In this document: positions 1 through 8,378 of the stretch, one piece after another
How the letters are laid out: each line of letters opens with the position of its first letter
Position numbering within the stretch: position 1 is the stretch's first letter
From: Natronomicrosphaera sp040876735
GTDB lineage: Bacteria > Planctomycetota > Phycisphaerae > Phycisphaerales > Phycisphaeraceae
Reading direction: 5' to 3'
Assembly: GCA_040876735.1 (NCBI GenBank)
Contig: JBBDPC010000026.1
Location: 1-35,284 of the forward strand
Length of the DNA: 35,284 nt
Notes under the pieces: model-generated
Databases searched by the model: none
Seen by the model: the letters and a program-made list of their open reading frames with translations, nothing else
What the model was told of the DNA's origin: nothing
Position numbers and translations under genes: made by a program

Positions 1-1
1 G

Positions 2-40
2 CTCAGCGGCTACCTCGTCGGCCGGGCGGAAGGGCGGTAG
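2..40 (+). CDS. C-terminal tail of an upstream gene (partial)
   Basis: An open frame enters from the left edge and stops with TAG at 38-40, giving the tail LSGYLVGRAEGR. It ends 76 bases before the next start. In planctomycete operons of this kind the preceding gene is usually a DUF58 protein, which would fit, but twelve residues cannot show this. It could also be a chance open frame. Confidence 0.3.
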   Translation, partial: LSGYLVGRAEGR

Positions 41-116
41 AGGGTAAGGACACAGGTTGGAGAAGCCGAGCCCCGCGGCGTGCCCCGTCGACGGGCTGGA
101 GAGTGGAACCATCGCC

Positions 117-1280
117 ATGCACAAACGAATCCCTCATCTGCGAAGCGTGCCTCTTCCCCTCGTCGCCCTGGCGCTGCTGCTCGTCGCCGGCCACGCGTGG
201 GCCGACGAGGCGGAGCCCGCCGCGGGCACGGTGCAGACGGCCCAGAGCCGGCAAAGCGGCGATCTGCAATTCGATGACGACGCAGTGCGGGTCGGCTCGG
301 CCCGGCTGACGTGGGACCGCTTGTTGACCATGAGCTTCGACGCGCCCCGGCAAACGCTGGCGAGCCCGCATGTCGTGCATCTGGTCGGCGGCGAACAATG
401 GCCCGGCCGGGTGCTGGCGCTGGACGAGCAGGAGCTGACGATCGACGTGCCCGCTCTGGGCGAGCGCGTGCTGCCGCGAGACGCGCTGACCGCGATCGAC
501 TTCGTGCAGGACCTGCCTTGGCCGCCCGAACGGTACGGCGTATTGGAACGCCGTGAAGGCGGCCCTGTGCCCTCCACGCTGCTGCGCATCGGCGAACAGA
601 CGCTGGCGGTCGACAGCCCGCTGGGCGAGCTGGAAGTCCGCCGCGACCTTGCCCGGCGGTACATCTTCGAGCAGCGCGAATCGCCCGACGCCGACGCCGG
701 CCAGGACGAGCTGACACTGGTCGGCGGCGCGGTGCTGCACGGCACGGTGCGGCCCTCGGCCGCGGGCGTGGCGCTCGAACACCGCTGGCTGGGCGAATTG
801 GAACTGGAGTGGGGCTTGGTGACCGCGCTGCGTCGGCGGACGCCGGCGGTGGTTTACCTGGCTGACCTTGAGCCGACGGCGCAGGAGGCCGAGCCGCTGC
901 TGGTCGAGTCGCTGCCGATCGACGTGTTTGTGGAGCGGATTGACCGGGCGGGCGCGTTGGACGCCTGGTCGTTGCAGCCGAAGCTGCGGCAGGTGTATGC
1001 GTTGCCCGATGCGGTGACGGCCGAGGGCGGTGCGATCTGGCTACGTGCGCAGGTGGCGCCGATGCGCGGGGCGCGGGGGCCGGTGACGCTGCGCGTGTTC
1101 GGCGACGACGCCGAAGCGTGGTCCGGCGAGATCGCGCCCGACGCCGAGGCGGAAGTGCTGAATATCGAACTGGGCGCGGTCCGGGAGGTCGCGTTGGAAC
1201 TGGACTACGGCGAGCCGATGGCCTTCCCGCTGGGCGTGGAGTTGATCGACCCGCTACTGCTGACCGGTGCGGATGAGTGA
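117..1280 (+). CDS. Exported protein with repeated beta modules, first gene of BatA/VWA operon
   Basis: This 387-residue protein starts at ATG 117, because that start gives a clear signal peptide: MHKR, then the hydrophobic run VPLPLVALALLLVAG, then AWA/D as a likely signal peptidase I site. An upstream ATG at 57 would put 20 odd residues before it. The body has at least two similar beta-rich stretches of the pattern GG-x-x-x-G-x-V...L-x-(6-8)-G-E-L/V (around residues 85-125 and 200-235), a style common in planctomycete exported proteins. The C-terminal 120 residues resemble a carbohydrate-binding beta sandwich of the NPCBM type, but this is only an impression. It lies 74 bases before the BatA gene on the same strand, so it probably belongs to the same envelope complex. 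The function is unknown. Confidence 0.8.
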   Translation: MHKRIPHLRSVPLPLVALALLLVAGHAWADEAEPAAGTVQTAQSRQSGDLQFDDDAVRVGSARLTWDRLLTMSFDAPRQTLASPHVVHLVGGEQWPGRVLALDEQELTIDVPALGERVLPRDALTAIDFVQDLPWPPERYGVLERREGGPVPSTLLRIGEQTLAVDSPLGELEVRRDLARRYIFEQRESPDADAGQDELTLVGGAVLHGTVRPSAAGVALEHRWLGELELEWGLVTALRRRTPAVVYLADLEPTAQEAEPLLVESLPIDVFVERIDRAGALDAWSLQPKLRQVYALPDAVTAEGGAIWLRAQVAPMRGARGPVTLRVFGDDAEAWSGEIAPDAEAEVLNIELGAVREVALELDYGEPMAFPLGVELIDPLLLTGADE

Positions 1281-1295
1281 GCCCCCCCACAAGCA

Positions 1296-1313
1296 GTGCG
1301 ACTTGAGTCGCAC
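1296..1313. repeat. Perfect intercistronic hairpin
   Basis: GTGCGACT and AGTCGCAC are perfect 8-base inverted arms around TG. The hairpin lies between the first operon gene and the BatA gene and has no T tract, so it is more likely an mRNA processing or stability element, or a REP-like repeat, than a terminator. Confidence 0.6.
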
Positions 1314-1316
1314 GGC

Positions 1317-1354
1317 CTCTGACTTCTGACCTTCCCTGACTGCTTGAACTGCCT
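1317..1354 (+). repeat. Degenerate heptamer array abutting the BatA start
   Basis: CTCTGAC is followed at once by TTCTGAC, then by decayed copies (CTTCCCT, GACTGCT, TGAACTG) up to the ATG at 1355. The first unit is identical to the main unit at 6545-6596. No Shine-Dalgarno sequence is present between the array and the start. Confidence 0.6.
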
Positions 1355-3634
1355 ATGAGTTTTTTGAATCCTCTGATGCTACTGGGCGTGCTCGCGGTGT
1401 CGGCGCCGATCGCCATTCACCTGCTCAGCCGATTCCGGCCCAAGCCGATGGACTTCGGCGCCATGGAGCTGCTTCGCCGGGCGATGGTCACGCGCTCGCG
1501 GCAGGTGAAGTTGGAAGACCTGCTGCTGCTGCTGCTGCGCTGCCTGGCGATCGCGCTGCTGGCGCTGGCGATGGCCCGCCCGACGCTGACCGGGGCCGGG
1601 GCGAGCCTGGCGGGCGGCGCGGGGCAGGCGGCGGCGGTGATCGGGCTGGATGGCTCGATGAGCATGGGGCATACGCCCGGCCTCAACAGCCGGTTCGACC
1701 GCGGCGTCGACCGGGTCCGCACGATTCTCGAAACGCTCGAACCCGGTGCCCCGCTGTCACTGGTGCTCATGGGCGACGTTCCGCAGGTGCTTCACGAAGG
1801 CCGCTACGACCCGCAGCAGATCGAGACGATCCTCGAAGACCTCGAGCCCCGGCCGCAACGGCTGAATCTCGCGCGGTCGCTGGAAGTGCTCGGCGAACAG
1901 CTTGAGCGCCTCGAAAGCGGATCGAAAGAGCTATACATCGTCAGCGACATGCAGGCGGAGCATTTCGCCGAGACGCCCGCCGCCGTGCGCGAGCAACTGG
2001 CGGCCCTGGACGAGCAGGCGGTGCTGCTGATGATGTCCGTCGGCGACGAGCGGCATGAAAACCTGGCCATCGACGCGCTGCATTTTGCCAGCGGCTCGCT
2101 GCGCGCCGGCGGCAGCGCCCGCTACGCGGCGCAGGTGCGCAACACCGGCAGCGAAGCGCGGTATGACGTGACGGTGCGGTTGCATCGTGACGGCACGCCG
2201 GTGGGCTCGGCGACCCTGGACCAGATTGAGCCGGGCGACACGGCGTCGGCGTCGTTCGTCGTGCCGATGGACGAAGCGGGGACGCATCGCCTGGCCGCCC
2301 GACTGGAAGGCGACGAACTGGATGCGGACAACGCCGCCTATGCCGTCGCCGAGGTGCGCGACCGTGTGCAGGTGCTGATCGTCTCCGGCCGGCGGGGCGA
2401 GCACTGGTCGCGCGACGCCGGTGGCTTCGTGGCCCGGGCGCTGCAACCGCGGGGTGAGATGGCGGTGGGCGAGGGGGCGTCGCTGGCGGTGCGCCTGGTG
2501 GACTGGATGGACCTGGCGGTGCAGAACCTGGCGGACTTTGACGCGATCGTGCTCGCGGACCTGCCCGACGTGGCCGAGCCGCAGGTGCGCAGCCTCAGCC
2601 GCTTCGTCGAAGCCGGCGGCGGGCTGGTGATCATCGCCGGCGAACAGACCGACGCCACACTGTTCAACGCCCGGCTGGCGTCGGGCGACGAGGCGCTGGC
2701 GCCGGCACGGCTGGGCGACCGACGGGAGATGGATGTCGAAACCGAGTCGGGCTGGCCGTTGCGCCTGGCTCGGCCGGACCACCCGCTGGCCCGGCCGCTG
2801 GCGGGCTTGCCGAGCGACCTGCTGGCCGAGGCGCGGGTGCATCGCCACTGGCAGGCCGAGCCGGTCGAGGGCGCGCAGGTGGTGTTCGCCCTGGGCGCCG
2901 CCGACGACGAAGACGCGGACGCGTCGGGGGAGACGTCCACGGCCGCGCCGTTGCTGATCGAGCGTGAACTGGGACGCGGGCGAGTCTTGTTGCTCGCCAG
3001 CGGGGCCGAGCGGCGGTGGGGCGAGTGGGTGATTCACCCCGCCTGGCCGATCCTCTGGCAGCAGATGGTCGCGCACCTGACGCAGCCGACGGTGGGCGAC
3101 GCCCGCGTCAGCCAGCCGTTGGTGGTGTCGCTGGACCCGGCGGCGACGGTCGAGCAGGTGCGCTTCACCGGCCCGCGCGAGCAGCAGGCGGTGTTGAGCC
3201 CGCAGGTGCGCAACGACCAGCCACAGGCGGAACTGGAACGGCCCGAGTGGCCGGGCTTTTACGAACTGCACGTCGAACGCGGGGACCCGGCGGCGCTGCC
3301 CCTCGGCGGCGTGGTGCGTGCGGTCAACGTGGACACGCGCGACTCGAACGTGCGCGTGCTGGACCATGCGGCGCTGACCATGGCCTGGCCCGAGGTGGCC
3401 GGGGCGATCGTCGAGCCGGGCCGTGACTTGGCCGAGGCGATCCGGCAGGCCCGTGTGGGCGTGGAACTGTGGTGGCCGTTGCTGTTGCTGGGGCTGATCG
3501 TGCTGGTGGTGGAGGCGGTGCTGGCGCGGCGGTTCACCGGGCGGATGGCCGCCGACGAACAGGTCACCAGCCGGCGCCGGCTGCACGTGGCCCGCTGGTT
3601 CGGCCGCCGCATGACCACCCGGCAGGCCGCATGA
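1355..3634 (+). CDS. BatA-type VWA-domain membrane protein
   Basis: This 759-residue protein has the aerotolerance-regulator (BatA) N-terminal domain: a membrane helix at about 5-24 with the typical PIAIHLL and RFRPKPM segment, then a second helix at about 54-75 ending in ARP. A von Willebrand factor A domain follows. Its metal-ion-dependent adhesion site is D99-G-S-M-S103, the DxSxS form. Further on are beta-sandwich segments and an extracytoplasmic region resembling a class I amidotransferase fold (about 320-440). The last membrane helix is at about 700-720, followed by a basic cytoplasmic tail. Related Bat proteins act at the inner membrane with MoxR ATPases. The substrate here is unknown. 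It is followed by the second VWA gene in the same operon. The family call is firm; the role is inferred. Confidence 0.9.
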   Translation: MSFLNPLMLLGVLAVSAPIAIHLLSRFRPKPMDFGAMELLRRAMVTRSRQVKLEDLLLLLLRCLAIALLALAMARPTLTGAGASLAGGAGQAAAVIGLDGSMSMGHTPGLNSRFDRGVDRVRTILETLEPGAPLSLVLMGDVPQVLHEGRYDPQQIETILEDLEPRPQRLNLARSLEVLGEQLERLESGSKELYIVSDMQAEHFAETPAAVREQLAALDEQAVLLMMSVGDERHENLAIDALHFASGSLRAGGSARYAAQVRNTGSEARYDVTVRLHRDGTPVGSATLDQIEPGDTASASFVVPMDEAGTHRLAARLEGDELDADNAAYAVAEVRDRVQVLIVSGRRGEHWSRDAGGFVARALQPRGEMAVGEGASLAVRLVDWMDLAVQNLADFDAIVLADLPDVAEPQVRSLSRFVEAGGGLVIIAGEQTDATLFNARLASGDEALAPARLGDRREMDVETESGWPLRLARPDHPLARPLAGLPSDLLAEARVHRHWQAEPVEGAQVVFALGAADDEDADASGETSTAAPLLIERELGRGRVLLLASGAERRWGEWVIHPAWPILWQQMVAHLTQPTVGDARVSQPLVVSLDPAATVEQVRFTGPREQQAVLSPQVRNDQPQAELERPEWPGFYELHVERGDPAALPLGGVVRAVNVDTRDSNVRVLDHAALTMAWPEVAGAIVEPGRDLAEAIRQARVGVELWWPLLLLGLIVLVVEAVLARRFTGRMAADEQVTSRRRLHVARWFGRRMTTRQAA

Positions 3635-3683
3635 CCCCCGCGCCCGCGGCGAAGGGCAGCGAAGCCCGGGATGACTGATAATG

Positions 3684-3774
3684 GATTGCTAATTGCTAAT
3701 TGCTAATTGCTAATTGCTGATTGCTGATGGCCCCTGATCCCGCCCTTCGTCGCTTTGCTCCTCAGGGGCGGGCG
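3684..3774 (+). repeat. Composite repeat: heptamer array plus GC hairpin (copy 1)
   Basis: Six tandem heptamers (GATTGCT and AATTGCT) occupy 3684-3725. They are followed by a GC-rich hairpin at 3729-3774 containing TCCCGCCCTTCG and CAGGGGCGGGCG. The same two-part element, in the same order and orientation, occurs at 22234-22352. It fills most of the gap between the two VWA genes. It is AT-rich in its first half, unlike the surroundings. Confidence 0.8.
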
Positions 3775-3793
3775 TTGATGGACGAACATGGGT

Positions 3794-3832
3794 CCCGCGT
3801 CTCGAACCCCGAATCCCGAACCCCGGACCCCC
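3794..3832 (+). repeat. Heptamer array abutting the second VWA gene start
   Basis: Units of CCCGCGT, CTCGAAC, CCCGAAT, CCCGAAC and CCCGGAC follow each other without gaps from 3794 to 3828. CCCC then leads directly into the ATG at 3833. There is no purine-rich ribosome binding site. Confidence 0.8.
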
Positions 3833-6550
3833 ATGACTGACTTTGCAAGCACAAGCTGGATGACAAGCCAGGCGTTGGTGACGCTGGGGCAGACCGACGT
3901 GGGCTTCCGTTCACCCTCGGCCGCGTGGCTGCTGCCGTTGGCCCTGGTGGCGGCGGCGGCGTTGACGCTCTGGCTCTACCGCGGAACGACGATGGCGCGG
4001 CGGTGGCGCTGGGCGCTGGCGGTGGTGCGCGGGCTGGTGCTGGCGGTGGTGCTGACGATGCTGTTCCAGCCGGTGCTGGTGGTGGAGGCCGCCGACCAGG
4101 TGCGCCAGCACGTGCTGGTGCTGCTGGATGTCTCCTCGAGCATGAACATGCGCGACGAACGCCAGCGTGCGCCGGACCAGGCCGAGGCCCGGCTGGCGCT
4201 GGGCGAGCAGGCCAACCGGCACGCCGCGACGCAGACGGAACTGGCGGGGCTGTGGCGGCAGTTGGGGCAGGCGGAAGCGGCGCTGGAACGGCGGCAGTGG
4301 CCGGCGCTGCTGGAGGCGTACACCGCCTGGCGTGCCCGGCTGGCGGCGCTGGAGGCTGAGCCGGGCGACGCCGACGCGCTGCGGCAGGCGGTGGTGCAAT
4401 GGGCGGAGCAGGCGGACCGGCTGGGCGACCAGTTGGAACGCTGGACGCGCGAGGTCGACCCCACGGAAGAGCAGCAGGCGGAGCTGGCCGGGACACACGC
4501 GACCCTGCGCGAGCAGGTGGACGCGCAACTGGCTTCGCTCTCGGCTGACGTGCGGCGCGATGCGACCAGCGGCGGCGAACTGTCGACGATGCCCTCGCGC
4601 CTGGAATTGGCCCGGGGGTTGCTCGACGGCGAGCAGGCGCGGGTGCTCGACGCCCTGGAGGACCGGCACGCGGTGCGCTACTTCAGCTTCGGCGATGAGC
4701 TGCGTCCGCCGCCGGGTGACGACGGCGAAGCGTCCGCGCCGCGGTCGGCGCTGCTGGAAGCCGCGGCGGAGGAGCCGAGCACGCAACTGGGCAGCGCGCT
4801 GGACGAGGCGGTGGCCCGTCACGCCGGCCGGCCGATCGCAGGCGTGGTGCTGCTGACCGACGGCGGCTCGAACCGCGGGCTGGACCCGCTGGCGGTGGCG
4901 TCGCGGCTGGGCGAGCGGGGCATCGGCGTCTATCCGGTGGGCCTGGGGCTGCCCGAGCCGCCGGACGTGGTGTTGGAGCAGATGGTCGCCCCGCCGGTGA
5001 CGTTCGTGCGGGACAGCGTGCCATTGCGCGTGCAGGTGCGGTCGGCCGGCTTCGAGGGCCGGTCGGTCAGCGTCACAGCCACGCTCGACGGCGACCCGGT
5101 GGCGGAGCAGACGGTCACGCTGGACGCCGGTTCGCAATGGGTCGAGTTGCCGTTCTCGGTGGACGACCCGCTCGAGGCCGCCGACCTGCAGGTGAGCGTC
5201 AGCGAACTGCCCGACGAAGTGAGCCATGCCAACAACGATCGCAGTCAGAACCTGCGGGTGATCGACGAGAAGATCAAGGTGCTCTACGTCGAAGGCAAGC
5301 CGCGGTGGGAGTTCCGCTACCTGCGGGCCGTGCTGCTGCGCGACCACCGGCTGAACGTGCATCTGCTGATGACCGAGGGCGACCGCGAACTGGCGCGGGT
5401 CAGCAGCGAACACTTGGCGGGCCTGCCCGCGGACCCCGAAGCGCTGTTCGAGTATGACCTGGTAATCCTGGGCGACGTGCCGTCCCGCTACTTCCGCGGC
5501 CGGCAACTGGAACTGCTCGCGGAACTGGTGCGTGAGCGCGGCGGGGCGCTGGCGATGCTGGCAGGCCCGGAGCACGCGCCGTCCAGCTATGCCGACACGC
5601 CGTTGGAAGCAGCGTTGCCCGTGCGGATCGGCGGCCGGCGTCCGGTGATGGTCAGCGATTCGAGCCGACCGGTGGTGACCGAAGCCGGCCGACGGAGCGC
5701 GATGACGCGCCTGGTCCCCGACGAATCGCGCAACGAGCGGGTCTGGCGGCTGGTGGGGCCGATGATCCGCCTGCCGGAACTGGAAGGCCTCAAGCCCGGC
5801 GCTACCGCGCTGGCGACCTTGGACGACGCCCGGCTGGTGACCGACGACGAGCTTTACCCGTTGCTCGCCTGGCAGCGCTTCGGCAGCGGGCGGAGCCTGT
5901 TCCTGGCGACGGACCAGCTCTGGCGCCTGCGCTTCCGGCGGGGCGACGAGTACCACGCCCGGTTCTGGAGCCAGGCGATCCAGTTCCTCACGCTGGCGCG
6001 CGTGATGGGCGAAGCCAACCGCGTGCAGATCAGCACCGACGCCGAACGCTACCGCGCCGGCCAGCGGGTGCAGGTGACCGCCCATGTGCTCGGTGAAGGC
6101 TACGAACCGCTGGCCGCGGAAAATTACCGCCTGGAACTGGAACAGCGGGAACCGCAGACCGATCGGCGCGTCTTAGAGCTTGAGGCGGTGCCCGGCACGG
6201 CCGGCCTGTTCGAGGCCAGCTTCACCGCCGAGGCGGGCACGTTCCGCGTCAGCGACCCCGCCGAGCCGGACGAAGCGCTGCCCGCGACGTTCAGCGTCGA
6301 AGCGGTCGCGCTGGAGCTGGTCGAGCCGGCGATGGACGAATCACTGCTGCGTCAAGTGGCGCAGCGCAGCGGCGGGCGCTACCTCACGGCGGCCGACTGG
6401 CCGACCGCAGTGGAACTGCTCGAACGCGAGCCGCGCCCGGTGACGGTGCGGCACGAGCGCGACCTCTGGAGCCAGCCGTGGTTGCTGGCATTGCTGGTGG
6501 TGCTGCTCAGCGGTGAGTGGTTCATCCGCCGCCGACACCAGCAGCTCTGA
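3833..6550 (+). CDS. VWA-domain membrane protein with amidotransferase-like fold
   Basis: This 905-residue protein has two N-terminal membrane helices (about 31-50 and 61-84). The VWA metal site is D99-V-S-S-S103. Next comes a long, charged, Gln- and Ala-rich helical stretch (about 105-250), and then the rest of the VWA fold (GVVLLTDGGSN at about 340, GVYPVGLG at about 370). A beta-sandwich follows, then a class I glutamine-amidotransferase-like domain (about 478-620, starting KIKVLYVEGKPRWE). It lacks an obvious catalytic Cys, as in other planctomycete VWA proteins. The C-terminal anchor is at about 880-900. I chose ATG 3833 because the ATG at 3788 would translate the heptamer array (residues ASRTPNPEPRTP). 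It probably pairs with the BatA-type protein upstream in a membrane complex. Confidence 0.88.
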   Translation: MTDFASTSWMTSQALVTLGQTDVGFRSPSAAWLLPLALVAAAALTLWLYRGTTMARRWRWALAVVRGLVLAVVLTMLFQPVLVVEAADQVRQHVLVLLDVSSSMNMRDERQRAPDQAEARLALGEQANRHAATQTELAGLWRQLGQAEAALERRQWPALLEAYTAWRARLAALEAEPGDADALRQAVVQWAEQADRLGDQLERWTREVDPTEEQQAELAGTHATLREQVDAQLASLSADVRRDATSGGELSTMPSRLELARGLLDGEQARVLDALEDRHAVRYFSFGDELRPPPGDDGEASAPRSALLEAAAEEPSTQLGSALDEAVARHAGRPIAGVVLLTDGGSNRGLDPLAVASRLGERGIGVYPVGLGLPEPPDVVLEQMVAPPVTFVRDSVPLRVQVRSAGFEGRSVSVTATLDGDPVAEQTVTLDAGSQWVELPFSVDDPLEAADLQVSVSELPDEVSHANNDRSQNLRVIDEKIKVLYVEGKPRWEFRYLRAVLLRDHRLNVHLLMTEGDRELARVSSEHLAGLPADPEALFEYDLVILGDVPSRYFRGRQLELLAELVRERGGALAMLAGPEHAPSSYADTPLEAALPVRIGGRRPVMVSDSSRPVVTEAGRRSAMTRLVPDESRNERVWRLVGPMIRLPELEGLKPGATALATLDDARLVTDDELYPLLAWQRFGSGRSLFLATDQLWRLRFRRGDEYHARFWSQAIQFLTLARVMGEANRVQISTDAERYRAGQRVQVTAHVLGEGYEPLAAENYRLELEQREPQTDRRVLELEAVPGTAGLFEASFTAEAGTFRVSDPAEPDEALPATFSVEAVALELVEPAMDESLLRQVAQRSGGRYLTAADWPTAVELLEREPRPVTVRHERDLWSQPWLLALLVVLLSGEWFIRRRHQQL

Positions 6551-6596
6551 CCTCCGACCTCTGACCCCCGACCTCTGACCCCCGACCCTGACGCCC
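6545..6596 (+). repeat. Heptamer array abutting the DUF4175-like start
   Basis: Six clean heptamers alternate CTCTGAC, CTCCGAC and CCCCGAC from 6545 to 6586. A degraded seventh copy and CCC then lead to the ATG at 6597. The stop codon of the upstream VWA gene (TGA, 6548-6550) lies inside the first unit. This is the best preserved array of the CNCNGAC type in the window. Confidence 0.9.
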
Positions 6597-8303
6597 ATGA
6601 GCCAAGCGACGATCCATACCAACGGGGCCCCGGTATCCGACGGCAGCGCGCTGGAGCGCAAGCTGCGCAGCCTCTGGCGTCGACAGCGGTGGCACGCGCA
6701 CGGGCGGGGGCTGGCGGCAGTGACGCTGACGCTGGCGGCGCTGATCGTCGGCGGCCTGCTGATCGACTGGCTGATCTTCCTGCCGCCGGTGCCGCGGGTG
6801 TTGCTGCTGCTGGGCATGATCGCGGCGGTGGGGGCGGTGGCGTACCGGCAATGGTGGGTGCTGCTTCGGCCGTACGACCCGCGGCGGGCAGCGCTTCAGG
6901 TGGAACGGCATCACCGGCAACTGGGCAGCGCGCTGATTGCCTACGTGCAGCTTGGACCGCAGCCGGACGGCTCGCAGGCGCTGGCGGCGGCGGCGCGGCA
7001 GCAGGCGGTGCAACTGGCTGAGCGGTTGTCGTTCGTCGAACTGGTGAGCTTCCGCGACCTGCGGTCGCTGGTGCTTGGCGCGCTGGTGGCCGTGGCGGTC
7101 GTGGCGGGCGTGGGCGTGCAGTGGCCGGTGGCGCTGGCGACGTTCGGGGAACGGCTGGTCAACCCCTTGAGCGAGCGGGCTTACCCGACCCGGACGCAGG
7201 TGGCGCTGCTGGAACAGGACCGCCATGTGCCTCGCGGCGCGCCGGTGACGCTGGGCGCGGCCGTGGCCGGCGTCGTGCCGGTCGAAGGCGCGCTGGAGTT
7301 GCGTTACCTCGACGACGAGGGCGAGGCGACCGGCGACTGGGAACGCCTGCCGTTGACCGTGGACGATGAAGGTCGGCTGCACCATCGCCTGACCAGCGCG
7401 GACCGCAGCTTCGCCTATCGCTTCCGGGCCGGCGACGGCCGATCGGAGCAGGCGCAGGTCACGGTGGTCGCGCCGCCGCGCGTACGCCGCGTGGCGGTGA
7501 CGCTCAACCATCCGGAATACACGGGTCTGGACGAACAGGTCAGCGAAAGCCTCAACATCCGCGCCCCGGAAGGATCCGACGCCGAGCTGCGCCTCGAGCT
7601 GGACCGGCCGGTCACGAAGGCCGAACTGCTGGAACTGGGCGGTGATGGCGAACCGACCGACGAGCCGCTGGCGCTGGACCTGGCCGACGGTGGGCGGACG
7701 GCGACGCTTGCGCTGCCTGTGCGAACGATGAACTACCGGCTGCGCTGGACGCGGGCGACGAACACCACCGGCTCGGTGGAGACGTTCGTCTTCGACGATC
7801 CGGTGCGGCATCAGATGCAGGCCGTGCCCGACGCCGCGCCGCAGGTGCAGTTGCTCCAGCCGGTCAGCCGGAACCAGGTGGGGACCATGAGCAAGACCGT
7901 GCCGCTGGTGTTCCGCGCCAGCGATGACCACAAGCTGACGGAGGCCTGGGTGGTCTACCGCCGGGAAGGCTCGGACGAGGTGCATCAGGTCCACATCGAC
8001 GAACTGGAGCAGAAGACGGTCGAGCGCAACTTCAACTGGTCGCTGGGCGAAACGGTGGAGGACCTGGCGGTGGGCGATCGCATTCAATACACCATCGAAG
8101 TACAGGACAACCGCGTACACGACGACGGCCGGCAACGGTCGCGGGCGGAGCCCTGGCGGTCGATCGAAATCCTCAGCGTCGAAGCGTTCCTGCAACACAT
8201 GGCCGAGCGCCAGGTCGAATCGTTCGAGCAGTTGCAGCGGGTTCGCGAAGAAACCAATGACTGGCGTGACGACGTGCGCCGGCTCCAGCGCGAGGCGCCG
8301 TGA
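6597..8303 (+). CDS. DUF4175-like membrane protein
   Basis: This 568-residue protein has two N-terminal membrane helices (about 40-60 and 63-82) and a third near 155-178 (LVLGALVAVAVVAGVGVQWPVALATF). Beta-rich domains follow, with PPRVRRVAVTLNHPEYTGL as a recognisable segment, and a C-terminal helix (FEQLQRVREETNDWRDDVRRL). The topology and the position after BatA and VWA genes match DUF4175-type proteins. Those often run on into a long coiled coil, but here the protein stops early and a separate exported coiled-coil gene follows. The start follows the heptamer array directly. The biochemical role is unknown; it is probably the scaffold of the same envelope complex. Confidence 0.8.
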   Translation: MSQATIHTNGAPVSDGSALERKLRSLWRRQRWHAHGRGLAAVTLTLAALIVGGLLIDWLIFLPPVPRVLLLLGMIAAVGAVAYRQWWVLLRPYDPRRAALQVERHHRQLGSALIAYVQLGPQPDGSQALAAAARQQAVQLAERLSFVELVSFRDLRSLVLGALVAVAVVAGVGVQWPVALATFGERLVNPLSERAYPTRTQVALLEQDRHVPRGAPVTLGAAVAGVVPVEGALELRYLDDEGEATGDWERLPLTVDDEGRLHHRLTSADRSFAYRFRAGDGRSEQAQVTVVAPPRVRRVAVTLNHPEYTGLDEQVSESLNIRAPEGSDAELRLELDRPVTKAELLELGGDGEPTDEPLALDLADGGRTATLALPVRTMNYRLRWTRATNTTGSVETFVFDDPVRHQMQAVPDAAPQVQLLQPVSRNQVGTMSKTVPLVFRASDDHKLTEAWVVYRREGSDEVHQVHIDELEQKTVERNFNWSLGETVEDLAVGDRIQYTIEVQDNRVHDDGRQRSRAEPWRSIEILSVEAFLQHMAERQVESFEQLQRVREETNDWRDDVRRLQREAP

Positions 8304-8378
8304 TCGACGGCGGCGGGCTTTCGCAGCGGACAGGTGAACCGGGGTGGAAGGCAACAGGAAGGTACAGGAGAAGCAATC

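Noticed and set aside
3788..3832. Start of the second VWA protein at 3788
   Set aside because: It would translate the heptamer array as ASRTPNPEPRTP before the first membrane helix. ATG 3833 fits the family better.
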